From Haloferax mediterranei ATCC 33500 (GTDB lineage Archaea; Halobacteriota; Halobacteria; Halobacteriales; Haloferacaceae), in the NCBI RefSeq assembly GCF_000306765.2, contig NC_017943.1, forward strand, positions 124,001 to 188,000: a stretch of DNA of 64,000 nt, in the 5' to 3' direction. Below the pieces are notes generated by a model that saw only the letters and a program-made list of their open reading frames with translations, had not been told where the DNA came from and ran no database searches. Positions within the stretch are counted from its first letter, which is position 1; the number at the start of each line of letters is the position of its first letter. A program made the translations under genes and the position numbers. Below, piece by piece: positions 54,720 through 64,000 of the stretch.

Positions 54720-55559
54720 TCAATCGCCAACACGGACGAGTCCAGTATCTTTCAACCCGATGTACGCCGCGTCGTCGACGACTGAGAGAGGTCCGGCAGG
54801 AACGGAGCTGAGTCCCTTCGACCACTGTTTATCGCCAGTGGTGGCGTCGAACGCGTGGAGCGTCGTCTCTTCAACGACAAACCGCGTCGCACCGGCGACG
54901 ACGGGAGGAACGTACGATGAAATCGTGTCGAGTGGCTCGTCCCATACCGTACGACCATCGTTAGGGTTGAGCGTGGCAAACTCCCCGATACCGGACTGTA
55001 CGTGGACGAGTTCGTCTGTTACCCCGACGGATGGGGACCCATTTTTGGGGAGTGAAATAGGTGTTTGCCACTGGACCGTTCCGTCGCGACGTGACAGGGC
55101 GTACACGTCGCTACGATGGCCGGCATAGTATATTTGGTCGTCGTCAACGACGAGTGGAGAGTTACTTTCCGGCAGACCGGCGGTCCGCCACAGTTCGTCA
55201 CCAGTCGCGGGGTCGATGGAAGCGACCCCGTACTTGTCGCCGTCTTTCTGGGCGTTCACGAGCGTATACACGGTCTCATCTCGTGCAGCGACCGTTGCAC
55301 TGGTTTCACCAGTGTCGTATTTCCACTTCTTTTCGCCGTTACGAGGATTATAGGCCAAGAGACGGTCAGTACTACTTCCGACGAGGGTGTCCGAAATGAG
55401 TGCAGGAGAATTGACACTCGTTCCGACGCCAACATTCTCTCTTCGCCAACAGAGCGAACCATCCGTGGCGTCGTACGCATCAATCGATACCGCCTTGGAG
55501 ACGAACATTGCATCCCCGGCGAGCGTTGGCGTTGATTTCCCTTCTGGGTAGGGGGTCAT
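54720..55559 (-). pseudogene. N-terminally truncated PQQ-like beta-propeller protein
   Basis: About 280 residues of a secreted-type PQQ/WD-like propeller with repeated blades: YDATDGSLCWRRENVG, YNPRNGEKKWKYDTGE, IDPATGDELWRTAG, LSRRDGTVQWQTPI, LNPNDGRTVWDEPL and FDATTGDKQWSKGL. Family members start with a Tat or lipobox signal and a WP-x-F-R motif, which are missing. The frame continues upstream (through RLVRWVSTPSWMTPYPEG) to about 55611 and there meets the end of the HFX_2341-type gene, so the N-terminus was removed by a deletion. The ATG at 55559 would give a soluble remnant. The gene is probably inactive. Confidence 0.75.
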
Positions 55560-55611
55560 CCACGAGGGAGTTGAAACCCAACGGACCAATCGATACCGAA
55601 GTAGCAAGCCG

Positions 55612-56478
55612 CTACGACCGGTTCTCGACGAGCGTGTCGACAGGGTTGTCGAGGACGAATTCGATGTCGTCTTCCGGGCTTTTTGTCCGCGCTTCAAGGT
55701 CGGTAATGACGGATTCGGCCCGGTGACGGAACGCACGGAGCGTCTGGCGTCCCTCTTCAGTGAGCGAGAGATATTGGCGCGTGCCGTGTCTGGTGATACA
55801 CACGTATTCCTTGTGTTCGAGTGTCGACGTGACGCGATTGTCGAGGACGTTGTAGTCACCGTTTGTAGGCTTGTAGCCCGCCGGGTCGCCGTCGACGCGG
55901 CCGTTCATGAAGTCGAGACCGTAGTGTGCTGCTTCCGTAATGAGCGTCTTCTTCTTAGCGTGTTTCGAGTCGGTATCGTGAGCTTCGATGATTGCGAGCG
56001 TAGCGACCTGGTCGGGGGTCGGAGAGTTAATCTGGTACGTCGTTAGGAGCGATGCCTCCTCGAACCCTTCCGTGGCAGGGGTGTCGAGACCGTGTGGGCG
56101 GGATTTTGGATCGACAACGTACGGCTCAGCATCGGTGTGTTCGTCCATACACGCCATCGTCGCGCCGATTGCCGCCCGCTTCGTCCCGGCGGTGACGTTG
56201 ACTCGAACGAGGTCGTCCGGGTGCCAGTCGGCAATCGTGGTGATGGCACCCATCACCTCGTACATATCGAAGAGGTCGACGTACTCGACGGCGGGCGGCG
56301 TGCCGACGACATCGGTGATGCGGTCGACAACCGTTTCGTGGTAGTTCGGCCGCTCGACCGACGGGTCCTCGTGTTCGAGGAGATAAACGTGGTCAGGCCG
56401 GTCGTCCTCGACGGGACCGATGATGCGGTCGTGTTCGCGCCACAGAGGGACGACGTGAACACGGAGGTGACGTTTCAT
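55612..56478 (-). CDS. HFX_2341-type transcriptional regulator with CARF-like domain
   Basis: A 288-residue regulator. The N-terminal domain (MKRHLRVHVVPLWREHDRII with DLVRVNVTAGTKRAAIGATM) is the DUF6293/CARF-like nucleotide-sensing fold. A winged helix follows (LLTTYQINSPTPDQVATLAI and TSTLEHKEYVCITRHGTRQY). In haloarchaea this family is widespread and not confined to CRISPR loci; no CRISPR array or cas gene is in the window. It is next to a truncated propeller gene, with a deletion breakpoint close to its stop. Confidence 0.88.
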   Translation of the reverse strand: MKRHLRVHVVPLWREHDRIIGPVEDDRPDHVYLLEHEDPSVERPNYHETVVDRITDVVGTPPAVEYVDLFDMYEVMGAITTIADWHPDDLVRVNVTAGTKRAAIGATMACMDEHTDAEPYVVDPKSRPHGLDTPATEGFEEASLLTTYQINSPTPDQVATLAIIEAHDTDSKHAKKKTLITEAAHYGLDFMNGRVDGDPAGYKPTNGDYNVLDNRVTSTLEHKEYVCITRHGTRQYLSLTEEGRQTLRAFRHRAESVITDLEARTKSPEDDIEFVLDNPVDTLVENRS

Positions 56479-57194
56479 TTACTCGAACAACATCCCTGTT
56501 GGGTCGATAAGTCATTCGATACTACGAGCGCGCGCTATCGGCCGATTAGGCGGACCACGTCAGCGCCGATACACCCATCGGAAGCGCTCGTCTAGTCGGG
56601 ACGGAAGCGTTCGTCTAGTTGGGATACTAACTATACTCATTCTATTCACGTAAGTCACCGTACTAGACGAGTAATCGCCAATTTCCATCCCCGACTACGA
56701 ATATATGCCGCTGCCCCGTGCGATGCGAGGTGGCGGCCCAACAACTGGCCACGGCGGCACGATGGGGTGCCTCTGACCACGTGCCGTCTTGGCCAGGGCG
56801 TCGACGGAACGTCTCATCACACCTTCGCTGTGGGTTCGGTGATGGTGACGCGGTGTCGCCACTTCCGTCGATGCTGTCCCTCCCTCACAGCGGTCCCCCC
56901 TCCCTTCGGTCCTCCAACCCTCTTCGGTCCTTCAACCCTCTTCGGTCCTTCAACGCCCTTTGCTCCTCCAGCATCCTTCGGCCCCCCTCATTGGTCGGCA
57001 CGGCGACAATCACCGTTCTCTCCTGCACCCACTTGTCAGGGAGAAGAACATAGTTATATACTTCCAACCAAAGTATATGGTACCAATGACGGTAGGTGGC
57101 CGTTTTACACGGCGGGCGTTCGCCATCTAACCATTCAGCTACTGTCATTGCTCGCTTTGCTCGCGTTTCAACGACGCTGAGAGAGGTATATCTC
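56479..57194. other. Intergenic region upstream of thrS, with a short tandem repeat
   Basis: Contains an 18-bp tandem repeat at 56901-56972 (separate entry) and, at about 57052-57060, a TATA-like AGTTATATA that would start a thrS transcript with a leader of roughly 110 bases. The leader shows possible hairpins (GGCCGTTTTACACGGCGG near 57088). No coding gene is recognised. Confidence 0.45.
56901..56972 (+). repeat. 18-bp tandem repeat, about four units
   Basis: Units are TCCCTTCGGTCCTCCAAC, CCTCTTCGGTCCTTCAAC (twice, identical) and GCCCTTTGCTCCTCCAGC. The number of bases is a multiple of three, but no gene reads through it. It is likely a replication-slippage satellite. Confidence 0.75.
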
Positions 57195-59141
57195 ATGTCA
57201 CAGCAGAACTCCTCCACGATAGTGGTAACGCTCCCAGATGGTTCCGAACGTCACGTTCCTCGGGGAACCACTGTCGAAGAAGTCGCGTATCGAATCGGCG
57301 AGGGTCTCGGCCGCGATACGGTCGCTGGAATCGTCGACCACGAACTCGTCGCGGCGGCGGAACCAATCACCGAAGACGCCACCGTCGAAATCGTCACCGA
57401 AAGCTCAGACGAGTATTTGGACGTGCTGCGCCACTCGGCGGCACACATCTTCGCACAGGCCCTTCAGCGTCTCCATCCCGAGGCGAAACTGGCTATCGGA
57501 CCCTACACCGACGAAGGGTTCTACTACGACATCTATGGCGTAGACCTCAACGGCGACGACCTCGCGGAGATTCAAGCCGAAGCCGAGGAAATAATCGAAG
57601 CAGACTACGACATCGAGCGCGTCGAATTGGACCGCGAGGACGCCTTCGAGTATTACGATGACAATCAGTTCAAGCGCGAAATCCTGGAGCAGGAAGCCGC
57701 AGGCGAGGACCCGGTTACGTTCTACCGACAGGGTGAGTTTCAGGACCTCTGCAAGGGTCCGCACGTCTCATCGACGGGGAAAATCGGCGGCTTCGAACTC
57801 CTCGATATCTCCGCGGCCTACTGGCGCGGCGACGAGGAAAACGAGTCACTCACGCGCGTCTACGGGACGGCCTTCGAGTCCGAATCGGAACTGGAAGACT
57901 ACCTCGAACTGCGCCGGGAAGCCGAAAAGCGCGACCACCGCAAACTTGCTCGGGAACTCGACCTCTTCAGTATTCCCGCTCACTCGCCGGGATGCGTTCA
58001 CTACCACCCGAACGGGATGGCGATTCGGCGCGAACTCGAAGCCTACATCCGCGAGAAAAACGAAGACCTCGGGTACGACGAAGTACGGACGCCAGAATTG
58101 AACAAGGCGAAACTCTGGCAGAAGTCCGGCCACTACGAAAACTTCCGAGAGAACGGCGAGATGTTCGCGTGGGAACAGGATGACACCGAGTACGGCTTGA
58201 AGCCGATGAACTGTGCAAACCACAGTCACATCTACGACACCTCCATGCGCTCCTATCGGGACCTCCCGATACGTTTCAGCGAATTCGGGAACGTCTTCCG
58301 GAACGAGCAGTCGGGCGAACTTTCCGGACTGCTTCGCGTGCGCGGTTTAACCCAAGACGACGGGCACGCTTACGTCCGCCCCGACCAGATTCAGTCGGAG
58401 ATTCTGAACATCCTCCAAGCCATCGAGGACATCTACAGCCACTTCGGCCTCGAAGTCCTCTATAAACTGGAGACGCGCGGCGAGAACGCCATTGGTGGCG
58501 AGGCACTCTGGGAACAAGCGACGGACGCGCTTCGTGACGCCCTCCACGAGAAGAACCTCGACTTCGACATCGAATCGGGAGAAGCCGCCTTCTACGGACC
58601 GAAAATCGGTATCAACGCCCGCGACGCGCTCGGCCGCGAATGGACCATCGGGACCGTGCAGGTCGACTTCAACATCCCGCGCCGACTCGACCTGACGTAC
58701 GTCGGCGAGGATAACAAAGAACACTACCCAGTGATGATTCATCGTGCCCTCCTCGGGTCCTTCGAGCGCTTCATGGGCGTTATCATCGAGCACTTCGACG
58801 GCAAGTTCCCGACGTGGCTCGCCCCCGAGCAGATCCGCGTCCTCCCCATCAGCGACGACAACCTCGACTACGCTCGCGAGGTTGCCAGCGAACTCGACGA
58901 GTACCGCGTCGAAATCGAGGACCGCTCGTGGACCATCGGGAAGAAAATCCAGACGGCTCACGAGGACCGCGTCCCCTATATGATTATCGTCGGCGACGAC
59001 GAGGAAGGGTCGAACACGATTTCAGTCCGTGACCGAAAGGAGCGCGAGGCAAACGACATCGAGCGAGATGCGTTCCGGAACCACCTCGAACGTGAGGTCA
59101 CGCAGAAACACCTCGAACCGACGTTCCTCGCAGGTCAGTAG
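57195..59141 (+). CDS. thrS: Threonyl-tRNA synthetase
   Basis: Charges tRNA-Thr; 648 residues, bacterial-type length. It has an N-terminal TGS domain ([20 protein letters not shown]), the editing domain with [14 protein letters not shown], the class II core with [11 protein letters not shown] and [20 protein letters not shown], and the C-terminal anticodon-binding domain ([20 protein letters not shown]). The ATG at 57195 is selected, because the upstream in-frame residues match no domain. Housekeeping gene, monocistronic. Confidence 0.97.
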   Translation: MSQQNSSTIVVTLPDGSERHVPRGTTVEEVAYRIGEGLGRDTVAGIVDHELVAAAEPITEDATVEIVTESSDEYLDVLRHSAAHIFAQALQRLHPEAKLAIGPYTDEGFYYDIYGVDLNGDDLAEIQAEAEEIIEADYDIERVELDREDAFEYYDDNQFKREILEQEAAGEDPVTFYRQGEFQDLCKGPHVSSTGKIGGFELLDISAAYWRGDEENESLTRVYGTAFESESELEDYLELRREAEKRDHRKLARELDLFSIPAHSPGCVHYHPNGMAIRRELEAYIREKNEDLGYDEVRTPELNKAKLWQKSGHYENFRENGEMFAWEQDDTEYGLKPMNCANHSHIYDTSMRSYRDLPIRFSEFGNVFRNEQSGELSGLLRVRGLTQDDGHAYVRPDQIQSEILNILQAIEDIYSHFGLEVLYKLETRGENAIGGEALWEQATDALRDALHEKNLDFDIESGEAAFYGPKIGINARDALGREWTIGTVQVDFNIPRRLDLTYVGEDNKEHYPVMIHRALLGSFERFMGVIIEHFDGKFPTWLAPEQIRVLPISDDNLDYAREVASELDEYRVEIEDRSWTIGKKIQTAHEDRVPYMIIVGDDEEGSNTISVRDRKEREANDIERDAFRNHLEREVTQKHLEPTFLAGQ

Positions 59142-59297
59142 CGCGAAGTGATGGCTCCGTGAGGCCGAAGTGTTCGACGCCTAAAGGCGAAGCAACGACT
59201 TGCTTCGACCGCCCTCTTCGGCTATCCGTTCTCTGGTAATACGGACAAAAGAGCACAGTGACGGGGAATACCCCCTTGTCGGCAGCCTATTGGCAGC

Positions 59298-60125
59298 CTA
59301 TTCTTTGTAAGAGACCACCCGTCCCCACGAGGTGGCTTTGCCCCAGAGACCGGAGCGCATGCATTCGAGTTCGACGATTTGTGAGTTATCGACGAACAGG
59401 TTGACCTCTGGTCCGAAGTTCTTGACGTACCACTCGAACATCTCAGGACCCGGTGCCTCAAACACGAGGTTTTCCATGCCGAGTTCGTTCGCTATCTCGT
59501 AGACGACATCGGTCCGCCACTCGGTGACTTCCTCGGTGATGCCTTCGGCTTCGACCATCAGGTGCTCGGCACCGGCTTCGAGGTGGCGCTTACCCTCCTC
59601 GATTGCCTGCTGTGGGTCTTGTTGCCCTTCACGCTCGAGTTCTTCGGGAGCAGAAGCGCCACCAGCGCCGAACTGAACGTTGATTTCGGGTTTGGGTTCC
59701 AGTCCTTTTTGGGCGACCAGTTCGGTCATCCGAATCATATCATCCGTGTCGATAGCGAGAAAGCCCGAGGAAATTTCGACGATGTCGAAGCCGACGCGCG
59801 CACACTCCTCGACGTATTCCTCAATCTTGTCGTTGTCTCTAACGAGGACGTTCTCGATGTATCCGCCGGTGTTCACCTTTACGTCGTGTTCGTGGCAGAT
59901 GCCAATCATCTCCGTGACGGCGTCCTCGGGCATCAGCGCGAACGAGCCACCACTGAACTTGTAGATATCGACGTAGTGACCCACTGTCTCTAGGATATCC
60001 CGCAGTTCGCGCGGTCCCATCGGGTCGTAGTACGGCCCGCGAATCTCCGTGATTCCTTTTTCGCGTGGCTTGTCCTCTCGCTCGTTGACGTGCAGGAAGT
60101 CGAAAGGTCGGTCTGGGTCTGCCAT
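59298..60125 (-). CDS. comA: Phosphosulfolactate synthase (ComA)
   Basis: A 275-residue (beta/alpha)8-type enzyme that adds sulfite to phosphoenolpyruvate to make phosphosulfolactate, the first step of coenzyme M synthesis in methanogens. Signatures are REKGITEIRGPYYDP, YVDIYKFSGGSFALM, HDVKVNTGGYIENVL and FDIVEISSGFLAID. The ATG at 60125 is the better start. No comB or comC is in the window. In a haloarchaeon the product is probably sulfolactate or a related sulfonate and not coenzyme M, which is an inference. Confidence 0.9.
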   Translation of the reverse strand: MADPDRPFDFLHVNEREDKPREKGITEIRGPYYDPMGPRELRDILETVGHYVDIYKFSGGSFALMPEDAVTEMIGICHEHDVKVNTGGYIENVLVRDNDKIEEYVEECARVGFDIVEISSGFLAIDTDDMIRMTELVAQKGLEPKPEINVQFGAGGASAPEELEREGQQDPQQAIEEGKRHLEAGAEHLMVEAEGITEEVTEWRTDVVYEIANELGMENLVFEAPGPEMFEWYVKNFGPEVNLFVDNSQIVELECMRSGLWGKATSWGRVVSYKE

Positions 60126-60195
60126 GTCAACTAGGTATAACATGGCGTGCTACTTGTTCTCTGGGGTGATGCTGTGACTTTGACTACGGCGGTCG

Positions 60196-61545
60196 TCAGT
60201 CGAGGAGCGCGAGCAAGTCGTCGACGTGGCGTTCCTCAAGGTTTCGGATGCAGTCGATAATCTCCTCTCGGCGGCTCTCGCCGTAGACAGTGGCGGCCAT
60301 CGGGTGGAACTTTGCTTCGAGTTCGTCCCAGTCCATGGGAGTGTTTGGATGGCCGCGGAAGTCGTCTTTCTCGACGTGGTAAGTCGTACCGTCTTCGAGT
60401 TCGATATCGATGACTGCGGGCATCTCGCCGTCTTCGAACCGTTCGGTCAGTTCTTCGTCTTCCTCGACCGTAACCGTCTGGAGAAGCGTCTGGACATCCT
60501 CCGATTGGATGCGCGCGCGCTCGTATTGCTCGGTGAGCATCTGGCGGTCGATGAGCGCTGCTGCGAGCATATAGGGCAGGGAGTGGTCAGCCTGGGCTTT
60601 CGTCTCGACTTCGTGGCGGTCGCCTTCGCCACCACCGATAATGAGTTTCGCACCGTGGAACGTGTCCAGGTCGATGGACGTGACTTCCTCGTGGTCGATG
60701 TCGTGTTCTTCGGCGAGGTCGATGATGCCTTCGACGGCCGATTGGGCGTAGGTTTCGGCGACGTAGCGTTTCGTCATCACGTCGTGGACTCGTGAACACG
60801 ACGTGTCGAGGTCAACCTCGAAGTCGCCGGCGATGATTTGCTTCCAGCCTTTCTGTCCCTCGAAGAGGTCTTTCGGCCCTTCCATACCGTTGTCCGCGAG
60901 CAGGGCGGCGTAGGTGCCGTTTCGCGCGGCGTTACCGGAGGCGACGCCCTTCCACTCGTTTATGCCGCCCGTCCGGGTCACCCGGAGGGCGTTGTGCGCG
61001 GTGCCGGCGATACCGATGGCATCTCGGATTGCTTCGTGGTCGAGGTCGAGCAAGGCCGCCGCGGCCGTAGCCTGCGTGATGACCGTGTGCGTGACGTGGT
61101 CGAATCCCCTGTCGCGGACTGGTGCGTTCCACGCGAGTTCACCCTGAATTTCGTAGGCGAGTGCAGTCGCCTCGATGAGGTCACGGCCCGTTGCGTCGAC
61201 CAGCTCACCGACTGCGACGACCGTTCCGACGTTGTCGCTCGGGTGGGGCGTCTCGCCGGGGGCGAGGAACGAATCCATGAAATCGAGATACCGAGTCAAC
61301 ACCGTGTTGTACATCGCTGCTCCGGACGGCGAGGCTCTCTCGTCTGTCGCCCACAGCGAACAGGCGTCTCTTCCCTCCTGTAAAACTGTCTCGCGCACTG
61401 CCGCGGCCGTTTCGGACTCGGCGGCCCCGAGCGCGATACCTACGGAGTCGAGAAGACGCTTTTTCGTCGCTTCAACGATGTCGTCCGGGAGGGTTTCGTA
61501 GTCCACTTCGCGAATGAACGTGGCAAGCTCGTCGGTTGTTGTCAT
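60196..61545 (-). CDS. MmgE/PrpD family protein
   Basis: A 449-residue member of the family that includes 2-methylcitrate dehydratase and iminodisuccinate epimerase. Signatures are LDSVGIALGAAESETAAAV near the N-terminus, RYLDFMDSFLAPGETPHPSD (catalytic D-x-H-P region) and IAGTAHNALRVTRTGG. The ATG at 61545 is favoured; the longer frame adds unsupported residues. No other methylcitrate genes are close, so the substrate is unknown. Confidence 0.92.
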   Translation of the reverse strand: MTTTDELATFIREVDYETLPDDIVEATKKRLLDSVGIALGAAESETAAAVRETVLQEGRDACSLWATDERASPSGAAMYNTVLTRYLDFMDSFLAPGETPHPSDNVGTVVAVGELVDATGRDLIEATALAYEIQGELAWNAPVRDRGFDHVTHTVITQATAAAALLDLDHEAIRDAIGIAGTAHNALRVTRTGGINEWKGVASGNAARNGTYAALLADNGMEGPKDLFEGQKGWKQIIAGDFEVDLDTSCSRVHDVMTKRYVAETYAQSAVEGIIDLAEEHDIDHEEVTSIDLDTFHGAKLIIGGGEGDRHEVETKAQADHSLPYMLAAALIDRQMLTEQYERARIQSEDVQTLLQTVTVEEDEELTERFEDGEMPAVIDIELEDGTTYHVEKDDFRGHPNTPMDWDELEAKFHPMAATVYGESRREEIIDCIRNLEERHVDDLLALLD

Positions 61546-61859
61546 AGGCACACATACGAGTTCAGCAGGGAAAAAGTGTAACCTGAAAAACGAGTTCTGC
61601 GGAGTTTGTCCGCCAGCGTTTCTGGGATAACTGAGATGCAAGTCATATGAAAGTGCCCACGTCCCCGATTTCCACCGTCTTTTCTCGTTTATGATGAATC
61701 ACCAATCCCCAGAGGAAACCGACAGACACCGGCGCAGTAGCTGGACTCTGATGCCCTCGTTCTGATAATTGCAAAACACTATGTCTGTTGTTGACGTATA
61801 ACACATCTGCTCGGGGGCTGCCCTGCCCGACCGTGCGCATCCAAATTGGAGTAGAATTC

Positions 61860-62177
61860 ATGACTGTAATAGCTAGGTTCGAGGTCATCCCGGTCCACGA
61901 GGGAGGATTGTCCGAAGACATCGCACAGGCAATTGAAGCGCTCGACGACTTCGACATCTCGTACGAACTGACCGCGACAGATACGGTCATCGAGGCCGAT
62001 AATGTCGACGAGGTGTTCGAAGCCATCCAAGCCGCGCACAACGCGGTGAAGGCTGACCGAGTCATTACCTCCGTCGAAGTCGACGAACAGCGGCGTCGCG
62101 AACAACACGGCGAAGATCGCATCAAGTCCGTCGCCAGCGTGCTCGGCCGCGAGCCGAAACGAGAGCGAGACACGTGA
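61860..62177 (+). CDS. MTH1187-family thiamine-binding protein
   Basis: A 105-residue small protein of the YqgV/MTH1187 type. The ferredoxin-like fold is seen in MTVIARFEVIPVHEGGLSED, DFDISYELTATDTVIEADNV and AAHNAVKADRVITSVEVDEQ. Members bind thiamine or related pyrimidines and often sit near thiamine transporters, none of which is in the window. A charged C-terminal tail follows. ATG at 61860 is preferred. Confidence 0.88.
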   Translation: MTVIARFEVIPVHEGGLSEDIAQAIEALDDFDISYELTATDTVIEADNVDEVFEAIQAAHNAVKADRVITSVEVDEQRRREQHGEDRIKSVASVLGREPKRERDT

Positions 62178-62387
62178 GTGTCTTCCAGAGCGGGTGAAGG
62201 ACGAGACACATAGACCACCCCCTTCTCTTTCAGCGTGGCGGGTTGAGCGGCTACGAAACCACCCCCACTCGGTTACAGGGAGCTGTGTGCCGCCGAATAG
62301 TCCGCACACCGATAGGTGTCGGCCTGTCCGGAGCACACCCCAGTTCTCACCTCGCCACGTCGTGGTGTGCGCCGTCTGATCGGTGAG

Positions 62388-63308
62388 CTATATCCCGTCG
62401 TAGAGGTCCGTCGAGAGGTATCGTTCTCCCGTATCCGGGAGCACAACGACGACCATCTTCTCGCGATTCCCCGGCCGTCGAGCGACACGAACAGCCGCGT
62501 CGAGTGCAGCCCCCGAAGAGACACCCGCCAGAATCCCTTCCTCACCCGCGAGTTTTCGGGTCGCCTCGATGGCGTCTTCGTGCTTGACCGGGACCACATC
62601 ATCGATTAATTCGCGGCGAAGCACGTCGGGGACGAATCCGGCGCCAATTCCTTGAATACCGTGTGAACCCGACGCTTCCCCCGAAAGTACCGCCGACTCG
62701 GCCGGTTCGACGGCAATCGACTGAAAGTCCTGTTTCCCTTGTTCTTCCTTGATGTATTCCGAAATTCCGGTTATCGTTCCACCGGTTCCGACCCCCGAAA
62801 CGAGGATATCTACCTCGCCCTCCGTGTCCCGCCAGATTTCCGGACCAGTGGTCTCTCGATGAATCAACGGATTAGCGAGATTCTCGAACTGGTGTGGGAT
62901 AAATGCGTTCTCGGTCTCGTTTGCCAGTTCTTCCGCTTTCGTGATTGCTCCACCCATCCCGTCGGCACCGGGTGTGAGGACGATTTCGGCGTCGAGCGCA
63001 CTGACGAGGCGTCGACGCTCTTCACTCATCGAATCCGGCATCGTCAGAATTAGGTCGTAGCCCTTTGCGGCGGCGGTGAAGGCAAGTCCGATGCCCGTGT
63101 TTCCGCTCGTCGGTTCGATAATAGTGGTTTCGTCGACGATTAGGCCCTCTCTTTCGGCCTGTTCGAGCATTGCAACGCCGATTCGGTCTTTGACGGAGTT
63201 CGTCGGGTTGAAAGATTCGAGCTTTGCGAGGATGTTCCCCTCAAATGAGTCAAGACGGACGAGTGGCGTCTTCCCGACCAACTCTGTGACGTCGCCAGCA
63301 ATGTTCAT
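62388..63308 (-). CDS. cysK: Cysteine synthase A (O-acetylserine sulfhydrylase)
   Basis: Makes cysteine from O-acetylserine and sulfide with PLP; 306 residues. The PLP Lys is in [16 protein letters not shown]. Substrate-binding [20 protein letters not shown] and the phosphate-binding [20 protein letters not shown] are both present. It starts with the usual VGKTPLVRL. Cytoplasmic, monocistronic. Confidence 0.95.
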   Translation of the reverse strand: MNIAGDVTELVGKTPLVRLDSFEGNILAKLESFNPTNSVKDRIGVAMLEQAEREGLIVDETTIIEPTSGNTGIGLAFTAAAKGYDLILTMPDSMSEERRRLVSALDAEIVLTPGADGMGGAITKAEELANETENAFIPHQFENLANPLIHRETTGPEIWRDTEGEVDILVSGVGTGGTITGISEYIKEEQGKQDFQSIAVEPAESAVLSGEASGSHGIQGIGAGFVPDVLRRELIDDVVPVKHEDAIEATRKLAGEEGILAGVSSGAALDAAVRVARRPGNREKMVVVVLPDTGERYLSTDLYDGI

Positions 63309-63508
63309 TGGTTCGTCCGATGGAGTTCATCACCATCAGAGCAGTTCCCCGGAATAGCGGGGGTTCAAGCGATTAGAAGGGTGCTACCAAAACAGACACC
63401 GGTGGAGAATCAACACGGGCGATGCGTAGTTCTGCTCGTCGTTCCAGCGTATGCCTCCGGCTAGATGAACAACGGCCGTCTCTGTAACGGACGGAATCTC
63501 GCTGAGCC

Positions 63509-64000
63509 TCATATAAGCCCTGAAGAGAGGATGAACCCAATTAAGAGGACTACGGTGACGAACACGCCCCCAACGAGAAGCGGGTTTTCCATCGCTTTCT
63601 CGTGGACTGACATCTGCGCGTACTCCGTACGGAACTCCTCGAGGTTCTCGTGGTCGTAGAAGTATTTTGTTTTCAGGGCGAAGCGCTCAGTGACCGCGCA
63701 ACCAGTACAGACCGGTGTTCCTTCGAGTCGTTCTGTCTTACTGTGTGACCTGCAGTTGATACTTCCACAGTTCGTGCAATATGTGTACGTTTTTGCGTTC
63801 TCTTTCTCACAGTGGACACAGCGATGGATTCCATCTTCCAGTGTGAGACGGGACGGTCCAGCCGCATAGTATTCATACGAGTATGAGTACTGCTGAAGTT
63901 GGGTTGTCTGGCGGACTTGTGGGACGTAGACGGGTGTAATTGCCTGAATCGAGATGTCCGATTGCTTCGGTTCGCAGGTCTTCTCGTAGGTAACGTTGTT
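63509..64000 (-). CDS. Partial zinc-ribbon membrane protein (3' end only, runs off the window)
   Basis: The last 163 residues of a protein whose start lies beyond position 64000. It has a double zinc-ribbon-like cluster (RCVHCEKENAKTYTYCTNCG, then CRSHSKTERLEGTPVCTGCA) and a C-terminal transmembrane helix (NPLLVGGVFVTVVLLIGFIL). Such haloarchaeal proteins often carry a nuclease-like or unknown N-terminal domain, which cannot be seen here. I do not name a function. Confidence 0.75.
   Translation of the reverse strand, partial: NNVTYEKTCEPKQSDISIQAITPVYVPQVRQTTQLQQYSYSYEYYAAGPSRLTLEDGIHRCVHCEKENAKTYTYCTNCGSINCRSHSKTERLEGTPVCTGCAVTERFALKTKYFYDHENLEEFRTEYAQMSVHEKAMENPLLVGGVFVTVVLLIGFILSSGLI

Noticed and set aside
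56885..57217. 110-residue minus-strand frame with repeated KDRRGL units
   Set aside because: The repeat is a DNA-level 18-bp satellite; no start signal, domain or conserved context supports a gene.
63380..63395. GTGCTACCAAAA upstream of cysK as a third copy of the MFS operator
   Set aside because: Only one half of the palindrome is present, so a chance match cannot be excluded.
1..64000. tRNA, rRNA or CRISPR array
   Set aside because: Nothing with a tRNA-like T-arm, rRNA signature or regular repeat-spacer pattern was noticed on either strand; a covariance-model scan would be needed to exclude small RNAs.

Overview
The window is a stretch of a halophilic archaeal (haloarchaeal) chromosome or large replicon. 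The evidence is proteins rich in Asp/Glu, TATA-box promoters with leaderless or short-leader starts, several HTH-10 (Bat-type) regulators, a halolysin-type Tat-exported protease, the DUF4212/SSS acetate transporter pair, an archaeal phosphosulfolactate synthase and degraded haloarchaeal insertion sequences. The genus cannot be settled from the sequence alone.

Layout. (1) 237-5953, minus strand: a class II lanthipeptide cluster reading ABC ATPase > ABC-2 permease > LanM > a small Cys/Ser-rich precursor that sits downstream of lanM. (2) 6296-9015: a secreted chitin-binding-module/PKD protein with an unrecognised C-terminal domain, then a gene-poor region with a frameshifted GH3 beta-glucosidase relic. 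(3) 9272-13812: a 7TM sensor histidine kinase, a DUF547 protein, an HTH-10 regulator and an IS6-family transposase relic. (4) 14056-16034: an O-methyltransferase followed by an epoxide-hydrolase-like alpha/beta hydrolase. (5) 16422-27254: an acetate/sulfur block with two acetyl-CoA synthetase paralogues flanking a regulator that fuses a tyrosine-recombinase-like domain to a Bat HTH, then DUF4212 and SSS symporter, UspA, a small membrane protein, a methanethiol-oxidase-like SBP56 protein and a 2Fe-2S ferredoxin. (6) 27460-29571: a halolysin with three Ig-like repeats. (7) 30162-34865: an aromatic block with Rieske dioxygenase alpha and beta subunits, an internally duplicated small protein, a MIO-type amino-acid ammonia-lyase whose residue 83 is not the His of HutH, and a cupin. 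(8) 35013-46605: RIC/ScdA, nicotinate phosphoribosyltransferase, an MFS carrier and divergent HTH-10 regulator with two palindromic operators, Hsp20, a lipoprotein, an ABC pair, membrane proteins, an EamA carrier and an HTH regulator. (9) 46677-54487: a tiny Cys-containing protein, a methyltransferase, a membrane-anchored Ca-repeat/winged-helix regulator, then an exporter of MacB type (Ig-like surface protein, LolD-like ATPase, two permeases). (10) 54720-64000: an N-terminally truncated PQQ-propeller gene, an HFX_2341-type CARF-like regulator, thrS, comA, an MmgE/PrpD protein, a thiamine-binding-type small protein, cysK and a partial zinc-ribbon membrane protein running off the end.

A repeat family runs through the window: an 80-bp palindromic element bounded by TAGTAGYGTTTGCAA termini, in four full copies, one half copy and one collapsed 24-bp copy. 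It resembles a MITE; one copy supplies the stop codon of the cupin gene and others sit in promoter regions. The most notable candidates for new biology are the lanthipeptide cluster with its five-Cys core, the ammonia-lyase/Rieske cluster, the transmembrane Ca-repeat/HTH regulator next to the MacB-like exporter, and the operator palindromes between the MFS carrier and its divergent regulator.
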